From Burkholderiales bacterium (GTDB lineage Bacteria; Pseudomonadota; Gammaproteobacteria; Burkholderiales; Usitatibacteraceae): a DNA stretch of 64,000 bases. Within the stretch, counting starts at the first letter, position 1, and each line of letters starts with the position of its first letter. The position numbers and the translations under genes were made by a program. The stretch is from the NCBI GenBank assembly GCA_025359985.1, contig JANYDB010000048.1:34652-98651 (forward strand). Direction: 5' to 3'. Below the pieces are notes generated by a model. It was not told the origin of the DNA, ran no database searches, and saw only the letters and a program-made list of their open reading frames with translations. Positions 1 through 8,034 of this stretch are shown here, in pieces.

Positions 1-276
1 CAGGGTGTAGGGATTCATTCGGGTATCAGGGTCAACCTGTGCATAGCCTTCGTGCGGCGATAACGTCTCAATATGCGCCACATAATGAGCGCCATGCGCA
101 CGCAATAATTGTTCGTGGGTAACAGCCGGCGCCTCGTAAGTTGGCATCATGCCCAACAGGCCTTGCGACAATAGATAATCGTTAATCGCATCAAGTCTGG
201 CTGGACATTCGGGATGATCAGCACCCATCTCGTGCTTCAGGCAAGACGGATGCGTAATGTAGGCAGTGATGGGCAT
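1..276 (-). CDS. Histone deacetylase / acetoin utilization family protein, 5' part only
   Basis: The minus-strand frame opens with ATG at 274-276 and stays open to the left window edge (92 codons), so only the N-terminus is seen. It reads MPITAYITHPSCLKHEMG, then HPECPARLDAI, and later VDPDTRMNP. This is the usual N-terminal pattern of the class II histone deacetylase-like family (AcuC/acetylpolyamine amidohydrolase type), which are Zn-dependent deacetylases acting on acetyl-lysine or acetylpolyamines. The metal-binding and catalytic His/Asp residues lie beyond the window, so substrate and activity cannot be judged. It is transcribed away from the sigma/anti-sigma operon to its right and in the same direction. 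The start has no strong Shine-Dalgarno sequence but fits the family N-terminus. Confidence 0.8.
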   Translation of the reverse strand, partial: MPITAYITHPSCLKHEMGADHPECPARLDAINDYLLSQGLLGMMPTYEAPAVTHEQLLRAHGAHYVAHIETLSPHEGYAQVDPDTRMNPYTL

Positions 277-550
277 AAAGGGCAAACTCAGTATGGAATT
301 AAATAATCCAAATGATCCTATCACGAGGTGTCTTGGCCGACTTGCGCTGCATCAACGCCGGACATTTTTAGGCGCCGTTTTGTTGAAAACTTATCGATGT
401 TGAATTTGACTTAACCGTTTCGGCTAGCGGGTTGGGTTGCGTCGCTCCCCGGCATTGCCAGTCAATCGAAACTGCGTCAGGTGGCCTTGTTTATAAAACC
501 CGAACCTGACTTACGCAACCTGACGCCGCCATTTCAAAAATTGAGCGTGT
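277..550. other. Intergenic stretch, no gene recognised
   Basis: About 270 bases between the start of the deacetylase-family gene and the terminator hairpin of the anti-sigma operon. No frame on either strand gives a recognisable product. It should hold the promoter of the minus-strand deacetylase-family gene, but I could not pick a convincing -35/-10 pair. Confidence 0.4.
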
Positions 551-637
551 AAAAAAACAAAACCCTAGCAGGGATGCGGTATTTGAGCACATAGTGCTTC
601 AAACGCCGCTCCCTTTCTAGGGTTTGTATTTTTTTAA
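551..637 (-). terminator. Long imperfect hairpin, probable terminator of the sigma/anti-sigma operon
   Basis: An inverted repeat about 85 nt long lies 8 nt past the anti-sigma stop. The outer arms are ACAAAACCCTAG (557-568) and CTAGGGTTTGT (617-627). Inner matches are GGGA/TCCC, GCGG/CCGC and TTTGAGCAC against GTGCTTCAAA with one bulge. Read on the minus strand, the stem ends in a T-rich tract (TTTTGTTTTTTT), as expected for an intrinsic terminator. A T-tract also follows on the plus strand, so it could work both ways. It is unusually long for a simple terminator. Confidence 0.7.
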
Positions 638-644
638 TTTACTT

Positions 645-1406
645 TTAAATCTGCGCGCGTGGTTTTCGATCGGTCTTTGCGGGCATCCGTGCAATCGTGC
701 CTTTGCACATGACGGAGCCGGTGGGATTGCCGCTAGGCGAGCCGCCTACGGGTTCGTTGGTAATGGCGAATACGGTACCGTCAGTCAAGCGGCGATCCAT
801 ATCGGGCATCGTGATTCTGGTCTCGCCTTGTTCATTGATGACGCCGAGCGTGCGCGGTGCGCCATCTTTTGGAATCACCCACAGCTCCATACTTTGATTG
901 GGTTTTGCAGCCCATGGCTTAACCATTTTTACCATCAGCAGGCCCGACTTGGGTTGTTCCACCACCATGCGCACTACGCCCTGATCTTCGAGCACGGCCA
1001 TCATCATCGGATCATTTTCCGCGTTCAGATTTGATCTCATCGTGAACAGCGTCGCGAGCAATACCGTAGCCGCCAGTGAAGCGCCCATCCCAAGGCCGCG
1101 CCAGAATTTCAGATTGCCGAGCCAGCCGGTGTTTGCAGCGAGGTTTGCAGTTGGGGCCCGAGCAGTGGTTGAAGTGGTTCCACCGATCCGCGCCTGAATA
1201 TTAGCCCACACCCGATCAGGTGGCGTCACCGGTTTGATGCGCTCAATGAGCGGCATAAAATGGGTTTCCCATTTCGCCACTTCCGCGCGCAAGGTGTAAT
1301 CAGAAACTAAAAATTGTTCGAACCGTCGCCGTGCACCACCGTGCAGTGTGCCAATGACATATTCAGCCGCCAGGCGGATACGAAGATCAGTATTGATGAG
1401 CTTCAT
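645..1406 (-). CDS. Anti-sigma factor, RskA-like, single-pass membrane protein
   Basis: 253 residues. The N-terminal cytoplasmic part has the AEYVIGTL and RRRFEQFL motifs typical of anti-sigma domains that bind ECF sigma factors. A single membrane segment lies at about residues 104-123 (LGMGASLAATVLLATLFT). The periplasmic C-terminal half carries the RskA-type signature (SMELWVIPKDGAPRTLGVI). The gene overlaps the upstream sigma gene by 4 bp (ATGA), the usual arrangement for translational coupling of a sigma factor with its inhibitor. By family knowledge, the protein should hold the sigma factor at the membrane until a signal causes its proteolysis or release. There is no obvious zinc-binding HxxxCxxC motif. 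The signal is unknown. Confidence 0.88.
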   Translation of the reverse strand: MKLINTDLRIRLAAEYVIGTLHGGARRRFEQFLVSDYTLRAEVAKWETHFMPLIERIKPVTPPDRVWANIQARIGGTTSTTARAPTANLAANTGWLGNLKFWRGLGMGASLAATVLLATLFTMRSNLNAENDPMMMAVLEDQGVVRMVVEQPKSGLLMVKMVKPWAAKPNQSMELWVIPKDGAPRTLGVINEQGETRITMPDMDRRLTDGTVFAITNEPVGGSPSGNPTGSVMCKGTIARMPAKTDRKPRAQI

Positions 1407-1978
1407 GCGGCACCGCCGACATGATCATCAAGACAATTTTTGAGCTTGAGCAGTCCGCGTCGGATATGGGTTTTTACTGTGCCAAGTGGTCTGCCCAGAT
1501 GGTCTGAAACTTCGGAATGCGAGAGACCGTGAAAGAAGGCCAGTGAAATGGTTTGTCGCTGATCAGCTTCAAGCGCTTTCATGCAGGTCTCGATTTGCGC
1601 CGCATCGCGGCCCTGGGCTAATTGATCAGGCGGGCCCGGACGCTCGTCTTCCAGGCCGAGTGTGAAATATTCATCTTCATCCTGAACCTCAAGGCGCGGG
1701 CGGCGCACGATATCCAGGCTGCGATTGCGCACGATGGCCGTCATCCACGTCATCGGTGCGGATTTGGCAACAGCGTAATGGGCGGCGTTATTCCAAATAT
1801 TCACAAAGCTATCCTGCAAAACTTCTTCGGCGAGATGCCGTTCCCTGACTATACGGAGCGAGACTGAAAACAGTTTCGACTTGGTGGTTTCGTATAAAAC
1901 CGCAAACGCGTTTTTATCGCCTATGCCGCTGCGCGCGAGCAGGCCAGCTAGTTTTTCATTGAGATTGAGATCAGCCAT
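1403..1978 (-). CDS. ECF (sigma-70 family) RNA polymerase sigma factor, SigK-like
   Basis: 191 residues. Region 2 includes FAVLYETTKSKLFSVSLRI, followed by AEEVLQDSFVNIW and TWMTAIVRNRSLDIVRR. Region 4 includes SLAFFHGLSHSEVSDHLGRP and GTVKTHIRRGLLKLK, a clear helix-turn-helix. This is the typical two-domain layout of group IV sigma factors. It is coupled by a 4-bp overlap to the RskA-like anti-sigma gene, so the pair forms one regulatory unit. It begins 2 nt past the adenosyltransferase stop, so all three minus-strand genes are probably one transcript. Target promoters cannot be told from the window. Confidence 0.92.
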   Translation of the reverse strand: MADLNLNEKLAGLLARSGIGDKNAFAVLYETTKSKLFSVSLRIVRERHLAEEVLQDSFVNIWNNAAHYAVAKSAPMTWMTAIVRNRSLDIVRRPRLEVQDEDEYFTLGLEDERPGPPDQLAQGRDAAQIETCMKALEADQRQTISLAFFHGLSHSEVSDHLGRPLGTVKTHIRRGLLKLKNCLDDHVGGAA

Positions 1979-1980
1979 AT

Positions 1981-2586
1981 TTATTGAGAGATTTCCGTTG
2001 AAATACTTATAGGTTCATGAGACCAACATACATCCGCGACCCCGGCATACCGGTTAAGTTGGCGGGCCAGTATAAAAAGCAGATCAGACAATCGATTTAA
2101 ATATTGTAGCGAAAGTGCAGAAATGTTTTCTGCCTTATTAATGCTATTCGTGTCCTGCGCACCATTCGTACCGAGTGCGACCAGCGCACGCTCGGCGCGG
2201 CGCGCCACGGTACGCGCCACATGCGCTAGGGCAGCGGCACGCGAGCCGCCCGGTAAGATAAATTCTTTCAATGGCGTCAAATCGGCATTCAATGTCGCAA
2301 TCGCCTCATCCAGAAACCGTACATGCGAAGTGGTCATCGCCATATAACCGGGAATACAAATTTCGCCGCCGAGATCGAATAGCTGATTTTGAATGCGGGT
2401 CAGCATGATTTGGGCCGACTCGGGCAACGGTTCGGTGAGCAGCACCCCGATGTGGCTGTTCAATTCATCCACCTCGCCCATCGTCACGACGCGCAATGCC
2501 GATTTCTGAATGCGCGCACCATCGCCTAAACCGGTAGATCCATCATCGCCGGTTCGGGTGGTAATTTTGCTGAGGCGGTTGCCCAT
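1981..2586 (-). CDS. Cob(I)yrinic acid a,c-diamide adenosyltransferase, PduO type
   Basis: 201 residues. It transfers the 5'-deoxyadenosyl group of ATP to cob(I)alamin, giving adenosylcobalamin. The N-terminus SKITTRTGDDGSTGLGDG is the conserved ATP-binding loop of PduO-type ATRs. Further family motifs are GEVDELNSHIG, FILPGGS and RTVARRAERALVAL, with LNRLSDLLFILARQLN near the C-terminus. Length and motif order are normal for a single-domain ATR. No cobalamin biosynthesis genes are nearby, so it may serve salvage. It is the first gene of a probable minus-strand operon with the sigma and anti-sigma genes; this co-occurrence is seen here but has no obvious functional logic. Confidence 0.93.
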   Translation of the reverse strand: MGNRLSKITTRTGDDGSTGLGDGARIQKSALRVVTMGEVDELNSHIGVLLTEPLPESAQIMLTRIQNQLFDLGGEICIPGYMAMTTSHVRFLDEAIATLNADLTPLKEFILPGGSRAAALAHVARTVARRAERALVALGTNGAQDTNSINKAENISALSLQYLNRLSDLLFILARQLNRYAGVADVCWSHEPISISTEISQ

Positions 2587-2690
2587 ATTATTCCTGTCAT
2601 TTTTGACTCATTTCTACTGGAAACGATTATACCGACACAACTTGGTATGATTCTTAGTTGTTAAACATCGATAACATCCTCACGCGCCGA

Positions 2691-3665
2691 ATGAGCACAC
2701 CCAAACCAAATTTTCTGGATTTCGAATCGCCCATCGCTGAGCTGGAGGGCAAGATCGAAGAACTGCGCTTTGTGCAAGACGACTCGGCCGTTGATATTTC
2801 AGCCGAGATTGAAAAACTCGCCAAAAAAAGCCAGGGCCTAACCAAAGATATTTTCGCCAAACTTAACGCCTGGCAAATCAGCCAGGTCGCACGTCATCCG
2901 CAGCGGCCGTATTCGCTAGACTATATCGCCGCCATGACGACTGATTTTGAAGAGCTGCATGGTGATCGTTCGTATGCTGATGATGCCGCCATCGTCGGTG
3001 GCATGGCCCGATTCAACGGCCAAAGCGTGATGGTGATCGGCCATCAAAAAGGTCGTGATACCAAAGAACGCCAGTTCCGCAATTTCGGCATGCCACGGCC
3101 GGAAGGTTACCGCAAAGCATTGCGCCTCATGAAGCTCGCTGAAAAATTTGCAGTGCCGTTATTGACTTTCATCGATACCCCCGGCGCTTATCCCGGCGTG
3201 GGTGCGGAAGAGCGTGGCCAGTCAGAAGCGATTGGGCAAAATCTTTATGTACTGGCAGGGCTGCGGGTGCCGATTATTTGCACGGTAATCGGTGAAGGCG
3301 GCTCTGGTGGCGCGCTGGCCATCGCAGTGGGTGATTTAACTTTCATGCTGCAATATTCAACCTACTCGGTGATCTCGCCCGAAGGCTGCGCCTCGATCCT
3401 GTGGAAAGATTCCACTAAAGCTTCTGAAGCCGCCGAGATCATGCAAATCACCGCACCCAAATTAAAAGCGCTGGGCCTGATTGATAAAGTGTTGAACGAG
3501 CCGCTGGGTGGGGCGCACCGCGATCCTATCGCGATGGCGCAAACCCTGAAAAAAGCGATTGCGGATTCGCTTAAACAGCTGCAGGAAAAACCCATCGACA
3601 AGCTGGTACTGGATCGGCAGAAAAAATTGCTCGAACTGGGAAAATTCAAGGAAGTATCGGGATAG
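2691..3665 (+). CDS. accA: Acetyl-CoA carboxylase carboxyltransferase subunit alpha
   Basis: 324 residues from ATG at 2691 ([19 protein letters not shown]). An upstream in-frame TTG exists at 2658, but the ATG start matches the family N-terminus. The alpha subunit partners with AccD to move the carboxyl group from carboxybiotin to acetyl-CoA, the first step of fatty-acid synthesis. Motifs seen include [22 protein letters not shown], the glycine-rich [15 protein letters not shown] of the crotonase-like fold, and the nearby [12 protein letters not shown]. The length is standard for bacterial AccA. tilS follows closely, an order common in proteobacteria. Confidence 0.97.
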   Translation: MSTPKPNFLDFESPIAELEGKIEELRFVQDDSAVDISAEIEKLAKKSQGLTKDIFAKLNAWQISQVARHPQRPYSLDYIAAMTTDFEELHGDRSYADDAAIVGGMARFNGQSVMVIGHQKGRDTKERQFRNFGMPRPEGYRKALRLMKLAEKFAVPLLTFIDTPGAYPGVGAEERGQSEAIGQNLYVLAGLRVPIICTVIGEGGSGGALAIAVGDLTFMLQYSTYSVISPEGCASILWKDSTKASEAAEIMQITAPKLKALGLIDKVLNEPLGGAHRDPIAMAQTLKKAIADSLKQLQEKPIDKLVLDRQKKLLELGKFKEVSG

Positions 3666-3716
3666 TTGGCCGTAAACGCCTACGCTCGGAAAGCGGGATG
3701 CTGTGAGAAAGTGAGC

Positions 3717-4736
3717 ATGACTGAGCCGGTAGAAATTGTTCTTGAAAATCATGTCGCGGCATTTTTAATGCGTCATCAAGCTGCTGCTAAAGAGAGCGCT
3801 CTGCGCATGGCTGTGGCGCTTTCTGGCGGCATCGATTCGATGGTTTTACTTGATATTTTATATCGACTGCATAACCAAAGCCCCGCGCCCAGCTTTGAGC
3901 TTGAGGCGATTCATGTTAATCACGGGATCAGCCCTAATGCCGATCGCTGGGCTGAATTTTGTAAAGCGGAATGCGCGCGGCGTCATATTGCAATTACAGT
4001 TGAAGTAGTTACGGTTGATAGAAATTCTGGCGCCGGATTAGAAGCTGCCGCCCGTGAAGCGCGCTATGCCGCGCTAATTAAAACCCCTGTAGCCATCATC
4101 CTCGTCGCACAGCATCAGGACGATCAGGCCGAAACGGTGCTGCATCAAATGCTGCGCGGCACCGGTCTCAACGGTCTGGCCGCGATGGGCGAGGCGAGGG
4201 CTTTATCGACAACACCATCGACAACACCATCGACAACACAAACCTTGTTGCGCCCACTGCTCACGATTCGCCGCGAGGCGATTGTGGCTTACGCAAAAGT
4301 GCGCGCACTTCACTGGATTGAAGATGAGTCCAATACCGACACCGCCTACACCCGCAATTATATTCGTCACACCTTGATGCCCGTGATCGCGCAACGTTTC
4401 CCGCACTACGCCGATTCGCTCGCCCGTACGGCGCAGCATGCGGCTGAGAGCGCAGCGTTGAATGATGCACTGGCGCGAATCGATCTGAAGTGGAACGGCG
4501 CCGAAGCTTTTGCCGATGCGCTGGACACGTTATCGTCATCACGGCAAGTCAACGCCTTGTACCACTGGCTACGTTGGCAAAACATCACCTCAGCCTCGCG
4601 CTCCCAACTTCAAGCCTGGGCCGCACAACTTTTTCGGGCGGCACCTGACAGTAAACCGCATCAAGCCGGCGGGCACGATTTTGTGATTCGGCGACAACAT
4701 GATCGGCTTATCTTGATCACGCAACTCGCCAATTGA
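3717..4736 (+). CDS. tilS: tRNA(Ile)-lysidine synthase
   Basis: The start is ATG 3717 (MTEPVEIV); the reading frame also runs upstream to a TTG at 3666, which gives an unlikely leader. The PP-loop ATP-binding motif ALSGGIDSMVLLD lies near residue 35. It is followed by EAIHVNHGISPNADRW and VAQHQDDQAETVLHQMLRGTGLNGL, all diagnostic of TilS. The enzyme converts C34 of the CAU-anticodon tRNA-Ile to lysidine, using ATP and lysine, and is essential in most bacteria. The C-terminal substrate-binding part (TilS/TilS_C) is present but short, giving 339 residues in all. A 3x12-bp in-frame tandem repeat at 4205-4240 adds a Ser-Thr-Thr-Pro loop right after the GMGEARAL-type segment. Confidence 0.95.
   Translation: MTEPVEIVLENHVAAFLMRHQAAAKESALRMAVALSGGIDSMVLLDILYRLHNQSPAPSFELEAIHVNHGISPNADRWAEFCKAECARRHIAITVEVVTVDRNSGAGLEAAAREARYAALIKTPVAIILVAQHQDDQAETVLHQMLRGTGLNGLAAMGEARALSTTPSTTPSTTQTLLRPLLTIRREAIVAYAKVRALHWIEDESNTDTAYTRNYIRHTLMPVIAQRFPHYADSLARTAQHAAESAALNDALARIDLKWNGAEAFADALDTLSSSRQVNALYHWLRWQNITSASRSQLQAWAAQLFRAAPDSKPHQAGGHDFVIRRQHDRLILITQLAN
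4205..4240 (+). repeat. 3 x 12-bp in-frame tandem repeat inside tilS
   Basis: Three consecutive copies of ATCGACAACACC (the last ends in A instead of C). They are in frame and encode repeating Ser-Thr-Thr-Pro. Twelve is a multiple of three, so gain or loss of a copy would change loop length without breaking the frame. Confidence 0.85.
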
Positions 4737-4802
4737 TTGTTGATGATTAAATTATCTTGTAGTGCAAAAGATTATCGCCATAAACCCTTAGGAAAAAATA
4801 AT

Positions 4803-5369
4803 ATGAAATCCCTTCCCCCCCGCATCATGACGAATGTAGTTGCCAGCAGTTTTATGGCCGGTGTCTGCGCCATCGCCAGCAGCGCACAGGCGGGTACCGA
4901 ATCCGTACCTTCACCCATGCTCCAATCCACGCCAACACAACAACCCATGCAAAAGGCAAAAATCATGACTCTGCACGCCATCGGAACCTTTGACGTCAAA
5001 CTTGCAGCACAAGCGCCGGTAGAAAATGCCGATCCTGCTGCGCCCGGCAGAATGACCATCGATAAACAATTTCACGGCGACCTCAACGCCAAAAGCCAAG
5101 GCCAAATGTTAGCCGCGCAAACCGGCGTAAAAGGCTCTGCAGGTTATGTGGCCATGGAGCGCGTCACCGGCGCTTTGCAAGGCCGCAGCGGCAGCTTCGT
5201 CCTCCAACACACCGGCACCATGAATCGCGGCGTGCCCACACTATCCGTCACCGTCGTACCCGATTCCGGAACCGAACAGTTGGCCGGTATAAGCGGCAAG
5301 ATGAACATCATCATCGCCGAAGGCAAACACTCGTATGAGTTCGATTACACGATCACCACACAGCCGTAA
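4803..5369 (+). CDS. Secreted DUF3224 family protein
   Basis: 189 residues from ATG 4803, chosen because AGGA lies 10 nt upstream and because it begins a signal peptide (MKSLPPRIMTNVVASSF ... SSAQAG). The mature part, from about residue 60, runs HAIGTFDVKLAAQAP, FHGDLNAKSQGQMLAAQT, GYVAMERVTGALQGRSGSF, QHTGTM and GTEQLAGISGKMNI. This is the pattern of DUF3224, a small lipocalin-like beta-barrel family of unknown function. Most DUF3224 proteins are cytoplasmic, so the exported form is a mild oddity. It follows tilS by 66 bases and may be co-transcribed with it. No specific ligand can be named. Confidence 0.82.
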   Translation: MKSLPPRIMTNVVASSFMAGVCAIASSAQAGTESVPSPMLQSTPTQQPMQKAKIMTLHAIGTFDVKLAAQAPVENADPAAPGRMTIDKQFHGDLNAKSQGQMLAAQTGVKGSAGYVAMERVTGALQGRSGSFVLQHTGTMNRGVPTLSVTVVPDSGTEQLAGISGKMNIIIAEGKHSYEFDYTITTQP

Positions 5370-5373
5370 GCGA

Positions 5374-5450
5374 CGTCAACCCGGGCCCCAGACGTGCGCC
5401 TGTTATGCGCAACTTGCGCGGTTGGGCTTCTTCGGGGAAGGTGTTTTTTC
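5374..5450 (+). repeat. Dispersed intergenic repeat, copy 1
   Basis: About 75 bp that align with 11733-11809 over most of their length. Both copies contain a GGCCCC-GGACGT-like block, an ATG-GC block, and a nearly identical 3' part with GGGCTTCT, then GGGGAAGGTGTTT. Both sit a short way downstream of a plus-strand stop codon. A small stem CTTC/GAAG is kept in both. Confidence 0.55.
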
Positions 5451-5558
5451 AATAAAAGGCACCGAAAGTTTTCGAATTGAAGATCTCCTTCATCAAATAA
5501 TTCAAAGTTCCGGTAGGTCAGGTTCGGGTTTTACAAATATGGTTACCTCATACCCGCC

Positions 5559-6107
5559 TTGTATGGGAACAATAATCCGCTGCGGTTTATTGATCCCACC
5601 GGTAACAGTGCGCTCGCAGAAATCCTTATCATTGGTGGTTTAGGTGTGACTATCGGCCTCTCGCTAGCGCCACAAGATGATCGGGATCGTTTGGCGCAGA
5701 GTTTAGCGGGCGCGATCAGCGGAATAAGAGACAAAGTCAAAGGGATTTTTACGGAGCAGGATAGTTCTAGTGGTGGGGGCTCGTCGAATGCGGCGCCGAA
5801 AGAAAAGCCTAGTTTGGTCGATGGGAAAGGGGAAACGCACATTCTAGAAGGTGATGGCGCAAACCAAGGCGGGGGGCATCGCGCCGGTACGGGCAAGAAG
5901 GGTAAAAGTGAATTTCCGAGCAATTGGTCTGATGAAAAAATTCTTGGTGAAATTTCTGATGTTGCAACTGACCCGAGTTCAAACAGAAAGAAAGAAGGGC
6001 GTCGAACTGTGTCTGAAGGGACGCGAGATGGCGTCGATGTACGAACTGTTGACGACGGTGTACGAATAATAACTGGATATCCCACTAACACACCGATCAA
6101 TCCTTAG
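5559..6107 (+). pseudogene. Truncated Rhs C-terminal tip with EndoU-type nuclease toxin domain
   Basis: The open frame begins abruptly with YGNNNPLRFIDPTG, the hallmark junction at the end of the Rhs/YD-repeat core. No Rhs core precedes it and there is no good start codon (only TTG at 5559). After a hydrophobic stretch (about residues 19-37) and a Ser/Gly linker, residues 92-182 match the bacterial EndoU nuclease family. His94 sits in THILEGD, His107 in GGGHR, then come KGKSEFPSNWSDEKIL and a final GVRIITGYPTN. The two His plus the T-x-Y-P element are the expected catalytic set. By family knowledge such tips are RNA-cleaving polymorphic toxins delivered to neighbouring cells. Here the delivery scaffold is lost, so it is probably an orphan toxin cassette, silent or kept as a recombination donor. 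Confidence 0.8.
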
Positions 6108-6187
6108 CTAAGTTGCGCGTTATCAACTTCATAAGGATGGCGTGTGCGAGAGAAAAATCTCACACTTCATGGACGTATGAAAAATTT

Positions 6188-6598
6188 ATGACAACCACAA
6201 TATTTTTAAATGGTAAGGCGGACAATCTAGGGCCGTACGAGGCAATCCCTTCAGTTCAATTGGCCTCAGATGGTTACTATTGGTTTTTGTATCGATACTT
6301 CGAGTGCGCGAACCTTGAACGACATGCTGATGATTTGATTGATCTCTACGGAGGTCGTGTAATCGAGGGCTACCAGCTGTATCGTTTGCGCTTCGAGTTG
6401 CTGCAAGCATTGGAAGATATTCAGCATAAATCTGATCAATGGGTAGTTCTCACAGGATGGAACGGCGAGCGGGCGGAAATCGACAAAGAAATATGGCAAT
6501 CCGTTGAAAAGTTTCGAATGACAGAACTCGTCCGTGCGCTGCTAAAACTGGTGGATGGCGTTTCAGATTCACTTCAGCTAGTTTCTAGTGGGGACTGA
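6188..6598 (+). CDS. Probable immunity protein for the EndoU tip
   Basis: 136 residues if started at ATG 6188 (MTTTIFLNGKADNLGPYE); an earlier ATG at 6137 is also in frame. The inference of immunity function rests on position: it follows the toxin tip by less than 100 bases on the same strand, as in other Rhs/CDI toxin-immunity pairs. The protein is acidic and soluble, with no signal peptide or membrane segment, which suits a cytoplasmic inhibitor of an RNase. I do not recognise the family. The local sequence is more A+T rich than the flanking housekeeping genes, which is common for transferred polymorphic-toxin cassettes. Confidence 0.6.
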   Translation: MTTTIFLNGKADNLGPYEAIPSVQLASDGYYWFLYRYFECANLERHADDLIDLYGGRVIEGYQLYRLRFELLQALEDIQHKSDQWVVLTGWNGERAEIDKEIWQSVEKFRMTELVRALLKLVDGVSDSLQLVSSGD

Positions 6599-6717
6599 TA
6601 TTGAACGGAGTAAGGGGTGAATTTGTTTAAAAATTTAAACGCGTCTCATAGCCCTTTAATTAAAGTAAAATAACTAAACTCGCCTATCCACCGACGTCTC
6701 CAGCCATTTTCCCGAAT

Positions 6718-7671
6718 TCAAGTTCGAAAGGCGACACGCGGTGGGCCGTTGAATGCTACCTCGTGAGGGGTTCTAAAGCCAAGACATTTGCGCGGGGTGT
6801 GGTTGTGTCGGTCTTGGATTCGGGTGAGTTGGGCTTGGGTTAACTTTCCCATACTTTGACCTTTGGGCAAATCAGCCCGTAATCGCCCAATCTGGTTCTC
6901 ATTAGTGCCTCGCTGATTTGGTCGGTACGCATCACACACATAAGCCTTGTTGGGAAAGGTCTCGCCCAAGGTGCTGAACTCGCTGCCGCGATCAGTCGTG
7001 ACGCTATTAAACGATAGGCCGGAGCCCAATAGTGCTTTTTTCATCAGCTTGGCCGTCACCGCGGCCGTGCCATTGGGTAGCAGCACCAGCCGCTCATAGA
7101 GACTCTGGCGTTCGACTAAGACCAAAGTGCGTTTCTTGTCGCGCTTCTTGCCCAGCGCACAGTCGGCCTCCCAGTCGCCCATCTCGATGCGCAAATATAC
7201 CTCTGGATCACGCTGATGAATGGACGTTGATTTGCCCTGCCAGGGGCGTGATGCCGGGCGCTTGAGCAATCGTCTGATGCGGCTGCGGTATAAATAGGCT
7301 GTCCAATCGTTGCGTAGCACGGCGTTATAGATGGCTTGGGTGCTGATCGGACACAAGTCGCCAAGCAATTGACGCCGCCCGCTGATTTGCTCAGGCGAGT
7401 AGCCCGCTTTGAGTTGATGCTTGACTTTACTCCACTCGGCAGGCGGCTTGCGCGGCGCGTTTGCGATGCTGCGCGTGCGGGCAAGGTCGGCTCGTTGTTG
7501 GGCGCGGTGGGGACAGTATTGACCGACTCTGTTGCTGCCAAGCCGAAACTCGGCGTGAATGGTTGAGCGATGGCGGCTGGCTTCAGCGGCAATGTCGTTC
7601 ATGCTTAATTTTGCCACCCAGCAGGCGTGAATGAGGTAACGTTCGTTTAGGCTGAGGTGCGTGCGCTTCAT
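6718..7671 (-). CDS. IS30-family transposase
   Basis: 317 residues from ATG at 7669-7671 (MKRTHLSLNERYLIHACW), preceded on the minus strand by AAGGACATTGCC. The frame extends 9 codons further upstream without a better start. The N-terminal HTH region has LSMNDIAAEASRHRSTIHAE. The DDE catalytic set is visible: Asp in MGDWEADCALGKK, Asp in VTTDRGSEF, and Glu in GTNENQIGRLR. The ending RKCLGFRTPHEVAF is typical of IS30. The DWEAD box differs from the more common HWEGDLI. Length is near the family norm, so it may be functional. I could not fix the terminal inverted repeats or a target duplication, so element ends are left undefined. Confidence 0.92.
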   Translation of the reverse strand: MKRTHLSLNERYLIHACWVAKLSMNDIAAEASRHRSTIHAEFRLGSNRVGQYCPHRAQQRADLARTRSIANAPRKPPAEWSKVKHQLKAGYSPEQISGRRQLLGDLCPISTQAIYNAVLRNDWTAYLYRSRIRRLLKRPASRPWQGKSTSIHQRDPEVYLRIEMGDWEADCALGKKRDKKRTLVLVERQSLYERLVLLPNGTAAVTAKLMKKALLGSGLSFNSVTTDRGSEFSTLGETFPNKAYVCDAYRPNQRGTNENQIGRLRADLPKGQSMGKLTQAQLTRIQDRHNHTPRKCLGFRTPHEVAFNGPPRVAFRT

Positions 7672-8034
7672 GGCAATGTCCTTTCGTCTTAGAAACAAAA
7701 GGGTACCGCTATTCGTGCCTCACCCCCTCCATCATGCGCCCTGATCTGTCGCCATTCGAAATGGAATCCAGGTAATCGCTCCAAACGCCGCTCTAGTGCT
7801 GGTTTTTGGTGTGCGGATAATCACCTCTTGATTGCTCTAATCAGTAGCATTAACCACACCTTCCACCTAGCCAATGGCGGTGTGAAATATGGGGGGCAGA
7901 ATGATTGCGGCCAGCGCGGCAGCAACATTAGCGCATACAGAATTTGTGTCTTGATTACGTTCTAGACAATCCCCCGCGAAGCCGCTACTCTCACTGAATC
8001 AGGATAAAAAACGTTGTCGGGAGAGATTGCGCAG
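7672..8034. other. Intergenic stretch between IS30 transposase and sigma factor gene
   Basis: About 360 bases containing the right end of the IS30 element (boundary not found) and the upstream region of the sigma factor gene. No convincing coding frame is seen on either strand. GGGAGAG at 8019-8025 is the ribosome-binding site of the next gene. Confidence 0.5.
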
